The notes under the pieces were generated by a model. It worked only from the letters and a program-made list of their open reading frames with translations, had not been told where the DNA came from and ran no database searches. From contig NZ_JAODBG010000119.1 of NCBI RefSeq assembly GCF_025463825.1, positions 1-64,000 of the forward strand: DNA of 64,000 bases. The letters run 5' to 3'. Position 1 is the stretch's first letter, and every line of letters begins with the position of its first letter. Positions 21,825-31,455 of the stretch are shown here, one piece after another. The DNA comes from Cryobacterium sp. (lineage in GTDB: Bacteria; Actinomycetota; Actinomycetes; Actinomycetales; Microbacteriaceae). Made by a program: the position numbers and the translations under genes.

Positions 21825-22811
21825 CTACCAGCGCGGGTGGATGGCCTCCCGCAGCAGGCGGTCGTAGATGTCCTGCACGCCGACCATGAACTCGTCGGGC
21901 AGCTGCGGCAGAGCGCCGGCTGAGCCGTTGCCCTGGGCCTGCTTCACGGACCGGGCGCCGGGGATGACCGAGCTGACGCCATCGATCTGCGCCACCCAGG
22001 CCAGCGCCGCCTGCGCCGGGGTGAGTCCTTCCGGCACCAGGGCGGCGAACTCGTTGGCGGCGGTCAGGCCGGTCTCGAAGTCCACGCCGGAGAAGGTCTC
22101 CCCCACGTCGAAGGCGCTGCCGTCGCGATTGAAGTTGCGGTGGTCGTTCGCGGCGAAGGTGGTCTCGCGGGTGTACTTGCCGGTGAGCAGGCCGCTGGCC
22201 AGCGGCACCCGGGCGATGATTCCCACGCCGGCGGCGCGCGCAGCCGGCACGACCTCGTCGAGCGGCTTGAGCCGGAACGCGTTGAGGATGATCTGCACGG
22301 TCGCGATGCCGGGCCGGGCGATGGCCGCCAGGGCCTGCTCACAGGTTTCCACGCTCACACCGTAATTGGCGATCACCCCGTCGTCGACGAGGGTGTCGAG
22401 GGCGTCGTAGACCTCACCGGAGTCGATCACCGCGCTCGGCGGGCAATGCAGCTGCACCAGGTCGAGCGTCTCGGTGCCGAGGTTCCGGCGGGACCGCTCG
22501 GTCCAGGCCCGGAAGTTGTCGAGCACATAGTTCTCCGGCAGCTGGTCGACCCTGCGGCCCATCTTGGTGGCCACGGTGATGCCCTCGTCCGGGGCGACGT
22601 GCTCGAGGAAGTGCCCGATGATCTGCTCGCTGCGGCCGTCACCGTAGACATCCGCGGTGTCGAAGAAGGTGACGCCGGCGTCGACGGATGCGGCGAGCAC
22701 CTCGGTGGCGTCGGCTTCGGTGACGTCGCCCCAGTCGGCGCCGAGCTGCCAGGTGCCCAGTCCGATGACGGAGACGGTGCGGCCGGTTCTGCCTAGTGTT
22801 CTCGTGTTCAT
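21825..22811 (-). CDS. aldo/keto reductase
   Basis: MNTRTLGRTGRTVSVIGLGTWQLGADWGDV...FFDTADVYGDGRSEQIIG. Confidence 0.92.
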   Translation of the reverse strand: MNTRTLGRTGRTVSVIGLGTWQLGADWGDVTEADATEVLAASVDAGVTFFDTADVYGDGRSEQIIGHFLEHVAPDEGITVATKMGRRVDQLPENYVLDNFRAWTERSRRNLGTETLDLVQLHCPPSAVIDSGEVYDALDTLVDDGVIANYGVSVETCEQALAAIARPGIATVQIILNAFRLKPLDEVVPAARAAGVGIIARVPLASGLLTGKYTRETTFAANDHRNFNRDGSAFDVGETFSGVDFETGLTAANEFAALVPEGLTPAQAALAWVAQIDGVSSVIPGARSVKQAQGNGSAGALPQLPDEFMVGVQDIYDRLLREAIHPRW

Positions 22812-22820
22812 CTGACCAGC

Positions 22821-23621
22821 CTAACCACGCGTCCAGGTGTAGGGCGTGGTGGTGGAGACCTTCACCAGGCCAGAGCGCTCAAGGATCGGGCGGGAGTCCT
22901 CGGTGGAGTCGCTGTGCACGAGCGTCTTGCCCTGGGCGAGGGCGGAGCGGGCCCGGGCGTTCAGCAGGGCGCGGTAGATGCCCCGACCGCGGTAGCCGGC
23001 CAGGGTGGCGCCGCCCCAGATGCCGACGAAGTCGGTGCCGGGCACCGGTTCCAGCCGGCCGCCGCAGACGAACCCGCCGTCGGCCTCGGCCGCCCACAGC
23101 TCCATGCCATCGCCGCGCGCGAGGCGATCCAGCAGAACCTCGGCCATCCGGGTGTCGACGGGATCGCCGAACGCCTCGTCGACTGCGGCGCTCATCGCCC
23201 GCACGTCGGCCGCCGAGGTGACCCGGCGCACCGTCACACCGGCCGGGACGGCCACGTCGGTGCAGAGCGCCTCGAGCGGGCCGATCATGATCGATTCGGG
23301 GTCGTCGGGCGTGAAACCGGCCGCGAGTAGCGTCCTGTGCAGTCCGGGCGCGGCGTCGTGACCGCGACTCTTCCATTCCACCCGGGTGATCGACGCGTCG
23401 GCCCGGAAATGCGCCAACGCGCCGGCGACCAGCCCGTGGATCGCGGGGGCGTCGGCCCCGTCGAGGTCGCGGTAGGTGATGAAGCCGCGTCCGCCCGGGA
23501 AGGTCACCAGGCGCAGCGGGCCGAGCCGCGTCACGCCGATCGCACCGGAGGTTTCCGCGTCGGTGCGCAGTTGATCGTCATAAGCCTGGAGGTAGCGCGC
23601 GGAAGCAGTCATCTGGTTCAT
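22821..23621 (-). CDS. GNAT family N-acetyltransferase
   Basis: GFVCGGRLEPVPGTDFVGIWGGATLAGYRGRGIYRALLNARARSALAQG (R/QxxGxG/A). Confidence 0.82.
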   Translation of the reverse strand: MNQMTASARYLQAYDDQLRTDAETSGAIGVTRLGPLRLVTFPGGRGFITYRDLDGADAPAIHGLVAGALAHFRADASITRVEWKSRGHDAAPGLHRTLLAAGFTPDDPESIMIGPLEALCTDVAVPAGVTVRRVTSAADVRAMSAAVDEAFGDPVDTRMAEVLLDRLARGDGMELWAAEADGGFVCGGRLEPVPGTDFVGIWGGATLAGYRGRGIYRALLNARARSALAQGKTLVHSDSTEDSRPILERSGLVKVSTTTPYTWTRG

Positions 23622-24475
23622 GCTGGCACATCCGTCGGGGCGGCCCCGTCGAGCACCCGCACCAGCACCCGGCCGATGCGGCTGCGCACGATGTGGTCGT
23701 TCGCCTCGACCCGGTGGGTGGTGACGTGACGCATCCGCTCGACCACCCGCAGGCTGCCCGGCGCGACGAACGCGTCGAGCGCCCCGTAGATGAGGTCGAC
23801 CGGCTGGTGCAGCACGGCGATGTCACTGACCATGGTCTGCGATTCGATGCAGTTCTTGAGCGACTTCACGAACGGCGTCCAGTTCTCGGCTGTCAGATCC
23901 AGGATGCCCTTGGGCAGCAGCCGGGAGAGCACCGCGGCGTTGGCGAGGGTGAAGTCCCGGTTGGCGCGCAGGAACTCGTAGGCCCGGAGGTAGGCGGACA
24001 CCCGCGCCCGCACCCAGGGGTCGCCGATGTCGGAGGGCGAGAGGTAGATCGGCGGGCCGACCAGCACCAGCCGGGACACCCGGGTGCCCGGGCTGGAGAA
24101 CCAGCGCCGCTCGGCCGCGTACCGGGTGGCGATCAGGCTGCCGAGGGAGTGTCCGACCAGTACGAACGGTTCGCGCAGCCGGAGCGCCCGGATGGTCCCG
24201 GCGAGCGCGGCAACGTGGTCGTCGAGGGTGTACTCGCAGTCGGCGGGCGCCGGGGAGGCGCCATGGCCGAGGATGTCGATCGCGATCACCCGGTGCCGCG
24301 GCGCGAGCAAGGGGACGACCTTGCGCCAGGTGGCGGAGGTGGACGCGATACCGTGCACCAGGATCACCACCGGTCCGCTGCCGGTGTCGGTGTCCAGGTG
24401 TAACCGTGGGGCACGGCGCCGACGCAGACGATCCGTCAACGCCGTGGCCCTGGACCGACCCGGGAGCTCGTCCAC
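23618..24475 (-). CDS. alpha/beta hydrolase
   Basis: VVILVHGIASTSATWRKVVPLLAPRHRVIAIDILGHGASP...FVLVGHSLGSLIA. Confidence 0.92.
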   Translation of the reverse strand: MDELPGRSRATALTDRLRRRRAPRLHLDTDTGSGPVVILVHGIASTSATWRKVVPLLAPRHRVIAIDILGHGASPAPADCEYTLDDHVAALAGTIRALRLREPFVLVGHSLGSLIATRYAAERRWFSSPGTRVSRLVLVGPPIYLSPSDIGDPWVRARVSAYLRAYEFLRANRDFTLANAAVLSRLLPKGILDLTAENWTPFVKSLKNCIESQTMVSDIAVLHQPVDLIYGALDAFVAPGSLRVVERMRHVTTHRVEANDHIVRSRIGRVLVRVLDGAAPTDVPA

Positions 24476-24499
24476 GGGTCGCTGTGAAGCTTCGACGGG

Positions 24500-24712
24500 C
24501 TAGCGCAGCCCTTCTTTGTAGTCGTTCTTGGCCCGGGTGGCGTCCCGCTCCGCTTCCGCGCGCTTGACGTCCCCTTCGGCCTTCCTCACCTCGGCGTCCG
24601 CCTTGACCTCATCGAGCTTGTCGGAGACGCGTTCCTTCGTGTCCTCGGCGGCACGGCCGATCTTCTGGCCGGTTGCGTCGAGCGCGTCCTTGGCATCGTC
24701 TGCAAATCCCAT
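24500..24712 (-). CDS. CsbD-like/coiled-coil stress-type small protein
   Basis: MGFADDAKDALDATGQKIGRAAEDTKERVSDKLDEVKADAEVRKAEGDVKRAEAERDATRAKNDYKEGLR. Confidence 0.75.
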   Translation of the reverse strand: MGFADDAKDALDATGQKIGRAAEDTKERVSDKLDEVKADAEVRKAEGDVKRAEAERDATRAKNDYKEGLR

Positions 24713-24874
24713 GGGTTCCTCCTCAAGCACGAACTGAATGTTTCTTCGGGCGCTGGCACCGCGCCAGCGGCACCGTTTCGAGCGTACGGCCCGGCCTCGC
24801 GCCGAGACTCGATTGTGATCCGACTCCCAGACATCACCCAGATTTGCGCGATGGCCCGACCCTACAGTGGGGCC

Positions 24875-25747
24875 ATGAAACACAGCAGCACGCACCGAGG
24901 TTCCGCCTCCCGCGCCGGTTGGGCGGCCGGTGCCGTTCTCGTCACGCTGCTGCTGGCCGGTTGCACAGCCGGTCAATCCGACAGTTCGAGCAGCGAGTCC
25001 GGGCCGCGGGACAGTCCCAGCGAGGTGCAGGGCGAGTCCGGCGACGCAGCCACCGCCGAAGACGCCTCGGTCGCCGACCGGTCCGTGGTCACCACCGGGT
25101 CGGTCTCGGTCACGGCGACCGACCCGATCAAGGCGGCCCAGGATGCCGTCACCGTCGTCGAGCAAGCCGGCGGCCGGGTCGACAACCGCACCGAGAACCC
25201 CGAGACCGACACCCAGGCCGCGAGCGCCAACCTGTCCCTGCGCATCCCGGCCGGAGACCTCGACCGCACCCTCGACGAGCTGCGGGCGCTCGGCACGGTG
25301 AATCACGTGTCACTGAACGCCTCCGACGTCACCCAGCAAAGCGCCGACATCGATGCCCGCGTCACCGCCCTGACGACCTCGGTCGACCGGCTCCTCGCCC
25401 TGATGGCCCAGGCGACCAGCACCACCGACCTGATCGCCATCGAGGGCGAACTCTCCACCCGCCAGGCCGACCTGGAGAGCATGAAGTCCCAGCGGGACTA
25501 CCTGTCCGACCAGATCGAATACTCCACCATCACCCTCGACCTGTACGCCACCGGCACGATCGCCGCCGGCGCGCCCGACAACTTCTGGACGGGCGTGGTG
25601 GCCGGCTGGCACACCATGGTGGCGGTCCTCGGAGCGGTCCTGGTAGGCGTCGGATTCATTCTGCCCTGGCTGGTACCCGTCGCCGTCATCATCGGTATCG
25701 TCGCCCTCATCGTGCGGCTGATCACACGAAAGGGAAAGGCTACGTAG
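24875..25747 (+). CDS. DUF4349 domain lipoprotein
   Basis: Lipobox LLLAGCTAGQS; VVTTGSVSVTATDPIKAAQDAVTVVEQAGGRVDNRTE...ANLSLRIPAGDLDRTLDELRALG. Confidence 0.88.
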   Translation: MKHSSTHRGSASRAGWAAGAVLVTLLLAGCTAGQSDSSSSESGPRDSPSEVQGESGDAATAEDASVADRSVVTTGSVSVTATDPIKAAQDAVTVVEQAGGRVDNRTENPETDTQAASANLSLRIPAGDLDRTLDELRALGTVNHVSLNASDVTQQSADIDARVTALTTSVDRLLALMAQATSTTDLIAIEGELSTRQADLESMKSQRDYLSDQIEYSTITLDLYATGTIAAGAPDNFWTGVVAGWHTMVAVLGAVLVGVGFILPWLVPVAVIIGIVALIVRLITRKGKAT

Positions 25748-25757
25748 GCTTGCAGGT

Positions 25758-26951
25758 GTGACATCGTCCTCCCGCGCCGCAGCGCCCTCCCCCCGCACCG
25801 CACCAGAGGTGCTCGGCGACGCCCTGCTCGCCCGGATCCGCTCACGCGCGGCGGCCCACGACGCGGACAACTCGTTCCCGTTCGACGATGTCACCGAGCT
25901 GGCCGAGGCCGGCTACCTGCGCGCCCTCGTGCCCGTACAGTTCGGCGGGCTCGGCCTCACCCTGCCGCAGTTGGCCACCGAGCAGGCGCGGCTCGCCGCG
26001 CACGCACCGGCCACCGCCCTCGCCGTGAACATGCACCTGGTCTGGACCGGCGTGGCCAAGGCCATGCACGATCGCGGCGACCCGGCCCTCGACTTCGTCC
26101 TCGCGGAGGCCGCCCACGGCGCGATCTTCGGGTTCGGCGTCAGCGAGCCCGGCAACGACCTGGTCCTGTTCGGCTCCGGCACGGATGCCGCCCCGCAGCC
26201 CGACGGCGGCTACCGGTTCACCGGCACCAAGATCTTCACCTCCCTCTCCCCGGTCTGGACCCAGCTGGGCACCATGGGCCTGGACAGCTCCGATCCGGCC
26301 CGGCCGCTGATCGTCTGGGCGTTCCTCGACCGCGCCGACCCGGGTATCACCCGCACGGACGACTGGGACACCCTCGGAATGCGCGGCAGCCAGAGCCAGA
26401 CCACCCGGCTGGACGGTGCCTACGCAGCCGCCGGCCGCGTGGTGCGGAAGCTGCCGCCGGGGCCGGTGAACGACCCGCTGATCTTCGGCATCTTCGCCAC
26501 CTTCGAGATCCTGCTCTCGGCGGTGTACACCGGCATCGCCCAGCGTGCGCTTGAACTCGGCGTCGCGGCGGCGAAACGGCGCCGCTCGGCCAAGAACGAC
26601 GGCCGGTCCCTCGCGCAAGACCCCGACATCCGCCGCCGCATCGCGCAGGCCGCGATGCTGCTGGACGCCGTCAACCCGCAGATCCAGGAGCTCGGCCGCG
26701 ACGTCGATGCCCTCGCCGACCACGGTGCGTTCTGGTTCGCCCGGCTGGCCGGACTCAAACATCGCAGTGTCGAGAGCGCCAAGGAGGTCGTCGACCTCAT
26801 GCTGCGCGTGAACGGCGGTGCCAGCTATTTCACCGGCGACGAACTCGGCCGGCTCTACCGTGACGTCCTGGCCGGGCTGTTCCACCCGTCCAACTCCGAC
26901 TCCGCGCACGCCACCGTCGCCGCCGCCTGGCTCGGCCCGCTCGATGTCTGA
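25758..26951 (+). CDS. acyl-CoA dehydrogenase family protein
   Basis: FGFGVSEPGNDLVLFGSGTDAAPQPDGGYRFTGTKIFTSLSPVW; C-terminal helical bundle. Confidence 0.88.
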   Translation: MTSSSRAAAPSPRTAPEVLGDALLARIRSRAAAHDADNSFPFDDVTELAEAGYLRALVPVQFGGLGLTLPQLATEQARLAAHAPATALAVNMHLVWTGVAKAMHDRGDPALDFVLAEAAHGAIFGFGVSEPGNDLVLFGSGTDAAPQPDGGYRFTGTKIFTSLSPVWTQLGTMGLDSSDPARPLIVWAFLDRADPGITRTDDWDTLGMRGSQSQTTRLDGAYAAAGRVVRKLPPGPVNDPLIFGIFATFEILLSAVYTGIAQRALELGVAAAKRRRSAKNDGRSLAQDPDIRRRIAQAAMLLDAVNPQIQELGRDVDALADHGAFWFARLAGLKHRSVESAKEVVDLMLRVNGGASYFTGDELGRLYRDVLAGLFHPSNSDSAHATVAAAWLGPLDV

Positions 26952-28554
26952 CCCGCAGCGCACCCGCCCCACCCGCACCCGCACCACCGACCCCCGAAGT
27001 GTTGACGTTGTTCCCGTGACCACCCTCCTCCCGACCCCGCCGCCCACTTCCACCGAGCCGGTCACGCTTGTCGCCGACCAGGCCACCCGGCAGCCGTACC
27101 GGGCCCCGCATCCCACGACCCCGCGGCCGGTCACGACGAGTATCCCGATCCTGCGCGCCGACGCCAGCGGGATCGCCCAGGTGCGCGCCTACGAGGATGC
27201 GCCCAGCACCTCCACCGTCGCCGTCCCCGTCATCGACATCGCCGCGTACACCCGGTCGGTGCTCGACCTCACCATGCGCCTGGCCGAGGTCATCTTCGCC
27301 TCCGGTGCCGGCGCCGAGGACGCCACGGCGGCCATGCTCGCCCTCACCCGCGCCTACGGCTTGCGCGGCACCGAGGCGAACATCACCCATACGATCATCA
27401 CCCTCACCCACGAGGACCAGTCCACCCACGAGTCCATCTCGCGCAGCCGCGACGTCAAGTACCGCACCCTCAACTACGCCAAGCTCACCGCCACCTCCGA
27501 GCTGATCGCCGACCTCATCAACGAGCCCACGGATGTCGCGGAGGCCCGCAAGCGCCTCGCCAGCATCGTGTCGTCCAAGCCCCAGGTGAAGCTGCTCTAC
27601 CGTCGGGTCGGCTGGAGCCTCGTCGGCGCCGGCGCCGCCGCGCTGATCGGCGGTGGCCCGATCGTGGTGCTCGCCGCGTTCGTCGCCGCGTTCGTGATCG
27701 ACCTGCTCACCACGGCCCTGGACAAACGGAGGGTGCCGCTGTTCTACCAGACCGTCGCCGGCGGGGCCATCGGCCCGCTGTTCGCCGCGTTCGTTCCCCT
27801 CGTGGACCCCACCGCCACCCCGTCCCTCGTCGTGGTCGCGACCATCATCATGCTCCTGGCTGGGGTGACCACCTTCGGCGCGGTGCATGACACCCTGTCC
27901 GGGTTCTATCTCACCGGCACCGCCCGCTTGATCGAGGCCCTGCTCATTACCGGCGGCCTGGTCGCCGGGGTGGCCGGTTCCTCGCTGGTCCTGGCCAGGT
28001 TCGGCCTCGACCTGCGCATCACGGCCGATGTCTCCCCCACCCTGGGCATCCTGGCGATCCAACTCGTCGCTGCCGTGATCATCGTCGTGGGCTTCGCCCT
28101 GGGCACGCAGGTACCGTGGCGGGCGTTCTGGGTGGTCTGCCTGCTCGGCGCTGTGGCCGAGGCGATCTACCTCGGCGCCAGCAACTCCGGCTTCGGCCTG
28201 GTCTGGTCCTCCGGGGTGGCGGCGATGGGTGCCGGGCTGCTCGCGGCGGTGGGCGCGCGCATCGTGCGCACCCCGCCGCTGGTGATCGTCGTCTGCGCGC
28301 TGGTGCCTTTGGTGCCCGGCCTGGCGTTGTTCCGGGGCCTGCTCCAGATGTCCGACGGCGACATCAACGGGCTGCTCAACCTGCTGACCGCCGGTGCGAT
28401 CGCCGTGGCCCTGGCGGCCAGCGCCATCCTGGCTCAGTTGATCGTGCAATACGTCTGGGGTCCGGGCCGTCGCCTGCAGCGACGCTTCGTCGGGCCGCTG
28501 ATGGCACTGCCGGTTCGGCTCAGCCGGCGTGCCGGCCCGGGCCCCCGCATGTAG
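26944..28554 (+). CDS. threonine/serine exporter family protein (ThrE-like)
   Basis: LDLTMRLAEVIFASGAGAEDATAAMLALTRAYGLRGTEANITHTIITLTH plus ~10 TM segments; overlaps previous stop. Confidence 0.9.
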   Translation: MSDPQRTRPTRTRTTDPRSVDVVPVTTLLPTPPPTSTEPVTLVADQATRQPYRAPHPTTPRPVTTSIPILRADASGIAQVRAYEDAPSTSTVAVPVIDIAAYTRSVLDLTMRLAEVIFASGAGAEDATAAMLALTRAYGLRGTEANITHTIITLTHEDQSTHESISRSRDVKYRTLNYAKLTATSELIADLINEPTDVAEARKRLASIVSSKPQVKLLYRRVGWSLVGAGAAALIGGGPIVVLAAFVAAFVIDLLTTALDKRRVPLFYQTVAGGAIGPLFAAFVPLVDPTATPSLVVVATIIMLLAGVTTFGAVHDTLSGFYLTGTARLIEALLITGGLVAGVAGSSLVLARFGLDLRITADVSPTLGILAIQLVAAVIIVVGFALGTQVPWRAFWVVCLLGAVAEAIYLGASNSGFGLVWSSGVAAMGAGLLAAVGARIVRTPPLVIVVCALVPLVPGLALFRGLLQMSDGDINGLLNLLTAGAIAVALAASAILAQLIVQYVWGPGRRLQRRFVGPLMALPVRLSRRAGPGPRM

Positions 28555-28566
28555 TCCGCGGGCCGG

Positions 28567-28812
28567 CTAGTTGGGAACTTCTCCCTCGTCGGTCTCGTCC
28601 GACACGTCTTCGTCGACGAATCGGTACGGGATGGGTTCGGCGGTTTCGCGTCCCTTGCGGTAGGTGCGGGTGATCGTCTGGCCTTCTTCAACGGCCTCGA
28701 GCACCACCACGTCCTGGTACTCGCCGTTGGTGTAGTGCAGCTCCACCTCGGTACCGGCCCCGATCACGTTCGGACCGAATAGAACTGCTTTATAGGTTCC
28801 CTGTTCGCTCAT
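28567..28812 (-). CDS. hypothetical protein
   Basis: MSEQGTYKAVLFGPNVIGAGTEVELHYTNGEYQDVVVLEAVEEGQTITRTYRKGRETAEP; plausible start at 28812. Confidence 0.65.
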   Translation of the reverse strand: MSEQGTYKAVLFGPNVIGAGTEVELHYTNGEYQDVVVLEAVEEGQTITRTYRKGRETAEPIPYRFVDEDVSDETDEGEVPN

Positions 28813-29027
28813 GTTCTCCCGGCTCTCCTGCGCCCTTCCCGTCCCACTGACGAGGCGCCTCATCGCAGACAGCCTACGTCGACACCCGCGAAAGGCACAG
28901 GGCCCCGCGCCGCCCCCACCTGGGGGCCACCCGGCGCGGGTGCCGAGCGGTTCAAGATGCCCTTTCTGCCGAACCCGCGTAGGGTCAGATCATCGGTGCC
29001 GCTAGGGCTCGGGTCGAAGGAGTACAC

Positions 29028-29147
29028 ATGGCTGACAAATCACCCAAGAAGGATGCGACCAAGAAGGTCGCTGGCAAGTCACTCAAGGAAAAGCGCGCTG
29101 ACAAGCAGGCGAAGTCCGCTGAAACCGAGAAGGCCCGTAAGCGCTGA
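29028..29147 (+). CDS. small Lys/Ala-rich basic protein, 39 aa
   Basis: Absent from the ORF track: ATG at 29028 gives MADKSPKKDATKKVAGKSLKEKRADKQAKSAETEKARKR*; upstream GAAGGAG SD-like sequence; hairpin terminator downstream. Confidence 0.75.
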   Translation: MADKSPKKDATKKVAGKSLKEKRADKQAKSAETEKARKR

Positions 29148-29194
29148 CTCGCTTTCGCACCCGGCGGAATCCGCCTGATCGCGCACGGCTCACC

Positions 29195-29232
29195 GGCGTC
29201 GCCCGATTTTCGGGCGGCGCCGCTTTCGTTTG
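29195..29232 (+). terminator. rho-independent terminator-like hairpin
   Basis: GGCGTCGCCCGA-TTT-TCGGGCGGCGCC followed by GCTTTCGTTT. Confidence 0.7.
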
Positions 29233-29279
29233 CCGGACACCCGTCCGGCCCGAACCTGACCGGCTCGAACCGGCCCGGT

Positions 29280-30416
29280 TCAGACCATGAACCGCACCCC
29301 GGCCGCGACGGCCCCGCCGCCGGGCATGTCGTCGGCCCGCACCGCGAAGATCTCCGCGCCGGACAGCAGGGCCCGCCGCAGGATCTCGTCGACCACGCCG
29401 TAGGTGACGGCATCGTCCTCCTCGCTCAGGGTGAGAGCCCCGGTCTCCTCGTCGACCAGACCGGGCACCGTCTGGTCGATGTCCACGAACAGGGTTTCGA
29501 CCGCACCGTAGGTCGCGGCCCGCGCCACATCGCTGAGGTCGGTGACGGCGCGACCGTGCGCGGCCCGGCGGGCCATCCGGTCTTTGAGCTCGGTGAGTTC
29601 GGCGGCGTAGAGTTCGTCGAGGATTCCCCGGGCGGCACCGCCGAGATCCTCATCGGGGGTCTCCTCAGGGTTGCCGGCGATGATCGCCTCGGTGAGGTTC
29701 GGGTAGCTGTTCACCGACCGGTGGATCCCGGCGAGGGGCTCCGCGGCGGCGAGGATCAGGGGCAGGTTGAGACCGCTGAGCACCGGCCGCAACGCCCGGT
29801 CGATCGCCCGCGCGTACTGGCGCATCCGCACCTTCTGGCCCTCGGCGCCCTGGATGCGCCCACCCATGATGTGGCTGTCCTGGGTGCGACCGCTGATGGA
29901 CTCCAGCCCCACCGCGTCGGCGACGTTGCTGGGCAGGCCGGGTACCGACACCGCGTACACCGGGCTGTCCGCGCTGATCTCCAGCAGCCGCACCGAGTTC
30001 TGGGCGAGGGCGAGCACGAACGCGGCCTGCGGGAACGTGACGGCGCGCAGCAGCGGTTTGAGATAGAACCGGTCGGAAACCTCCACGGCGCCGCTGAGCC
30101 GGTTGGGCAGCCGGAAGGTGCGCACGCCGACCGGGGTGGCGAAGATGGCCAGGCTGTACGACAGCGACCGCCAGAAGTCCGAGTCGTCGATGAGGTCGTC
30201 GAGGGTCTCCTGCAGCTGCTCGATGGGGCCCTTGTCCGTGCCGGCGTCCCGTAGTTGTTGCACCGCCTCGGCCAGCCGGTTCTTGAGCTCGACCCTGGCT
30301 TTGTCCGACTCCTGCGGCAGCGGGCTGGTGCTCAGGTAGATCGATACGCACGGATGCCGGCGCACCGCTGCGAGGGTGTCGACGTCGTCCCGGGTAGGTA
30401 TATCGGTGTGCAGCAC
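29280..30416 (-). CDS. baeRF-type (bacterial archaeo-eukaryotic release factor-like) domain protein
   Basis: HPCVSIYLSTSPLPQESDKARVELKNRLAEAVQQL...VFVLALAQNSVRLLEIS...LVDEETGALTLSEEDDAVTYGVVDEILRRALLSGAEIFAV. Confidence 0.75.
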   Translation of the reverse strand: MLHTDIPTRDDVDTLAAVRRHPCVSIYLSTSPLPQESDKARVELKNRLAEAVQQLRDAGTDKGPIEQLQETLDDLIDDSDFWRSLSYSLAIFATPVGVRTFRLPNRLSGAVEVSDRFYLKPLLRAVTFPQAAFVLALAQNSVRLLEISADSPVYAVSVPGLPSNVADAVGLESISGRTQDSHIMGGRIQGAEGQKVRMRQYARAIDRALRPVLSGLNLPLILAAAEPLAGIHRSVNSYPNLTEAIIAGNPEETPDEDLGGAARGILDELYAAELTELKDRMARRAAHGRAVTDLSDVARAATYGAVETLFVDIDQTVPGLVDEETGALTLSEEDDAVTYGVVDEILRRALLSGAEIFAVRADDMPGGGAVAAGVRFMV

Positions 30417-30553
30417 GGCGCGACTCCTTTGCTCCGGACGCCTCACGTGCCGGCCCCCTTCGCTCGACCGTGAGCCTCTTGTCCGGCCCACTCTATCCAC
30501 TCGGCTCTGTTCCCATAAGGTCGGCCGGCGGGCGGTGGACCCACCGTCCCGGG

Positions 30554-31330
30554 CTACCCACCCGGTCGCTGCGCCAGCGCCGCCACCGCCGCCTCTCCGC
30601 GGATCTGGCCGAGCAGCGTGATGAGCTCGTCGACGAGGGCGCCGGTCACCCCCGGCGTCACGATGCTGTACCGCCCGACGGGCTCAAGGCCGTCGGCGCG
30701 CACCCGGATCACCGCCCAGCCCACCTCCTCGAGGGCCGCGTCCTTCTCCCGGTCGGACACCTCCTTGAGGCCGCGGTGGGAGGTTTTGTCCCGGCCGGGT
30801 GAGTCGTATTCGATTGCCACCTTGAGGGCGGGGATGATGATGTCCGGCCACACCTCCGGCTTGCCGTAGAAAATGCGGTTGATGCGGATGGCGTTCACCC
30901 GGTGCGGCAGCCGGATGCGTTCGCCCAGCAGCATTCGCAGCTTCTGTTCCGCCTGCGAGGTGCGCAGCTTCAGGCCGGGCTTCATGAACGGCACGCCGCC
31001 CTCGAATCGGGCCGCCGGCGCCTGGGCGTTCTTCTGGCATTTGGGGCAGCCGGGGCCGGTGAGCGTTTCCCGCACGCTCGCCGAGTACCGGGAGTGCCCG
31101 CGGCTGCAGATCCACTCGTAGTCGGTGCCGATACGGGTCTCCTGTGCCAGGGCGGCGCGCGATGCCGGGGCCACCCGGTGCAGGAGTTGTTCTCGGCTGC
31201 GCTTGGTTTCGTCCAGCAGCATGCACAGCGGACAGTCCCGCTGCAGGGTGAGACGGGCCTCGCCGGCCGCCGCGCCGTGTCCGCATCGGAACCGCACGGC
31301 GGTGTCCGTCGGTGTCCCATCGTCGTTCAT
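30554..31330 (-). CDS. zinc-ribbon protein with C-terminal Vsr/DUF559-like nuclease-fold domain
   Basis: Cys pairs CGHG...CPLC, CSRGH...CPKC, then SQAEQKLRMLLGERIRLPHRVNAIRINRIFYGKPEVWPDIIIPALKVAIEYDS. Confidence 0.65.
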   Translation of the reverse strand: MNDDGTPTDTAVRFRCGHGAAAGEARLTLQRDCPLCMLLDETKRSREQLLHRVAPASRAALAQETRIGTDYEWICSRGHSRYSASVRETLTGPGCPKCQKNAQAPAARFEGGVPFMKPGLKLRTSQAEQKLRMLLGERIRLPHRVNAIRINRIFYGKPEVWPDIIIPALKVAIEYDSPGRDKTSHRGLKEVSDREKDAALEEVGWAVIRVRADGLEPVGRYSIVTPGVTGALVDELITLLGQIRGEAAVAALAQRPGG

Positions 31331-31407
31331 TCCCGCGCCCGGTCCTTCCGCTCGTGTCGGTCACCGTCACGCTAGCAACGACCTCCGACAGCCACGAGCG
31401 TTCATGG

Positions 31408-31452
31408 GCAGACTTCCGGCCTTCGTCGTCGAAACGACGGCCGGAAGTCTGC
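31408..31452. repeat. long perfect-arm hairpin
   Basis: GCAGACTTCCGGCC (31408-31421) and GGCCGGAAGTCTGC (31439-31452), inner GTCGT-CGAA-ACGAC stem. Confidence 0.9.
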
Positions 31453-31455
31453 AAT

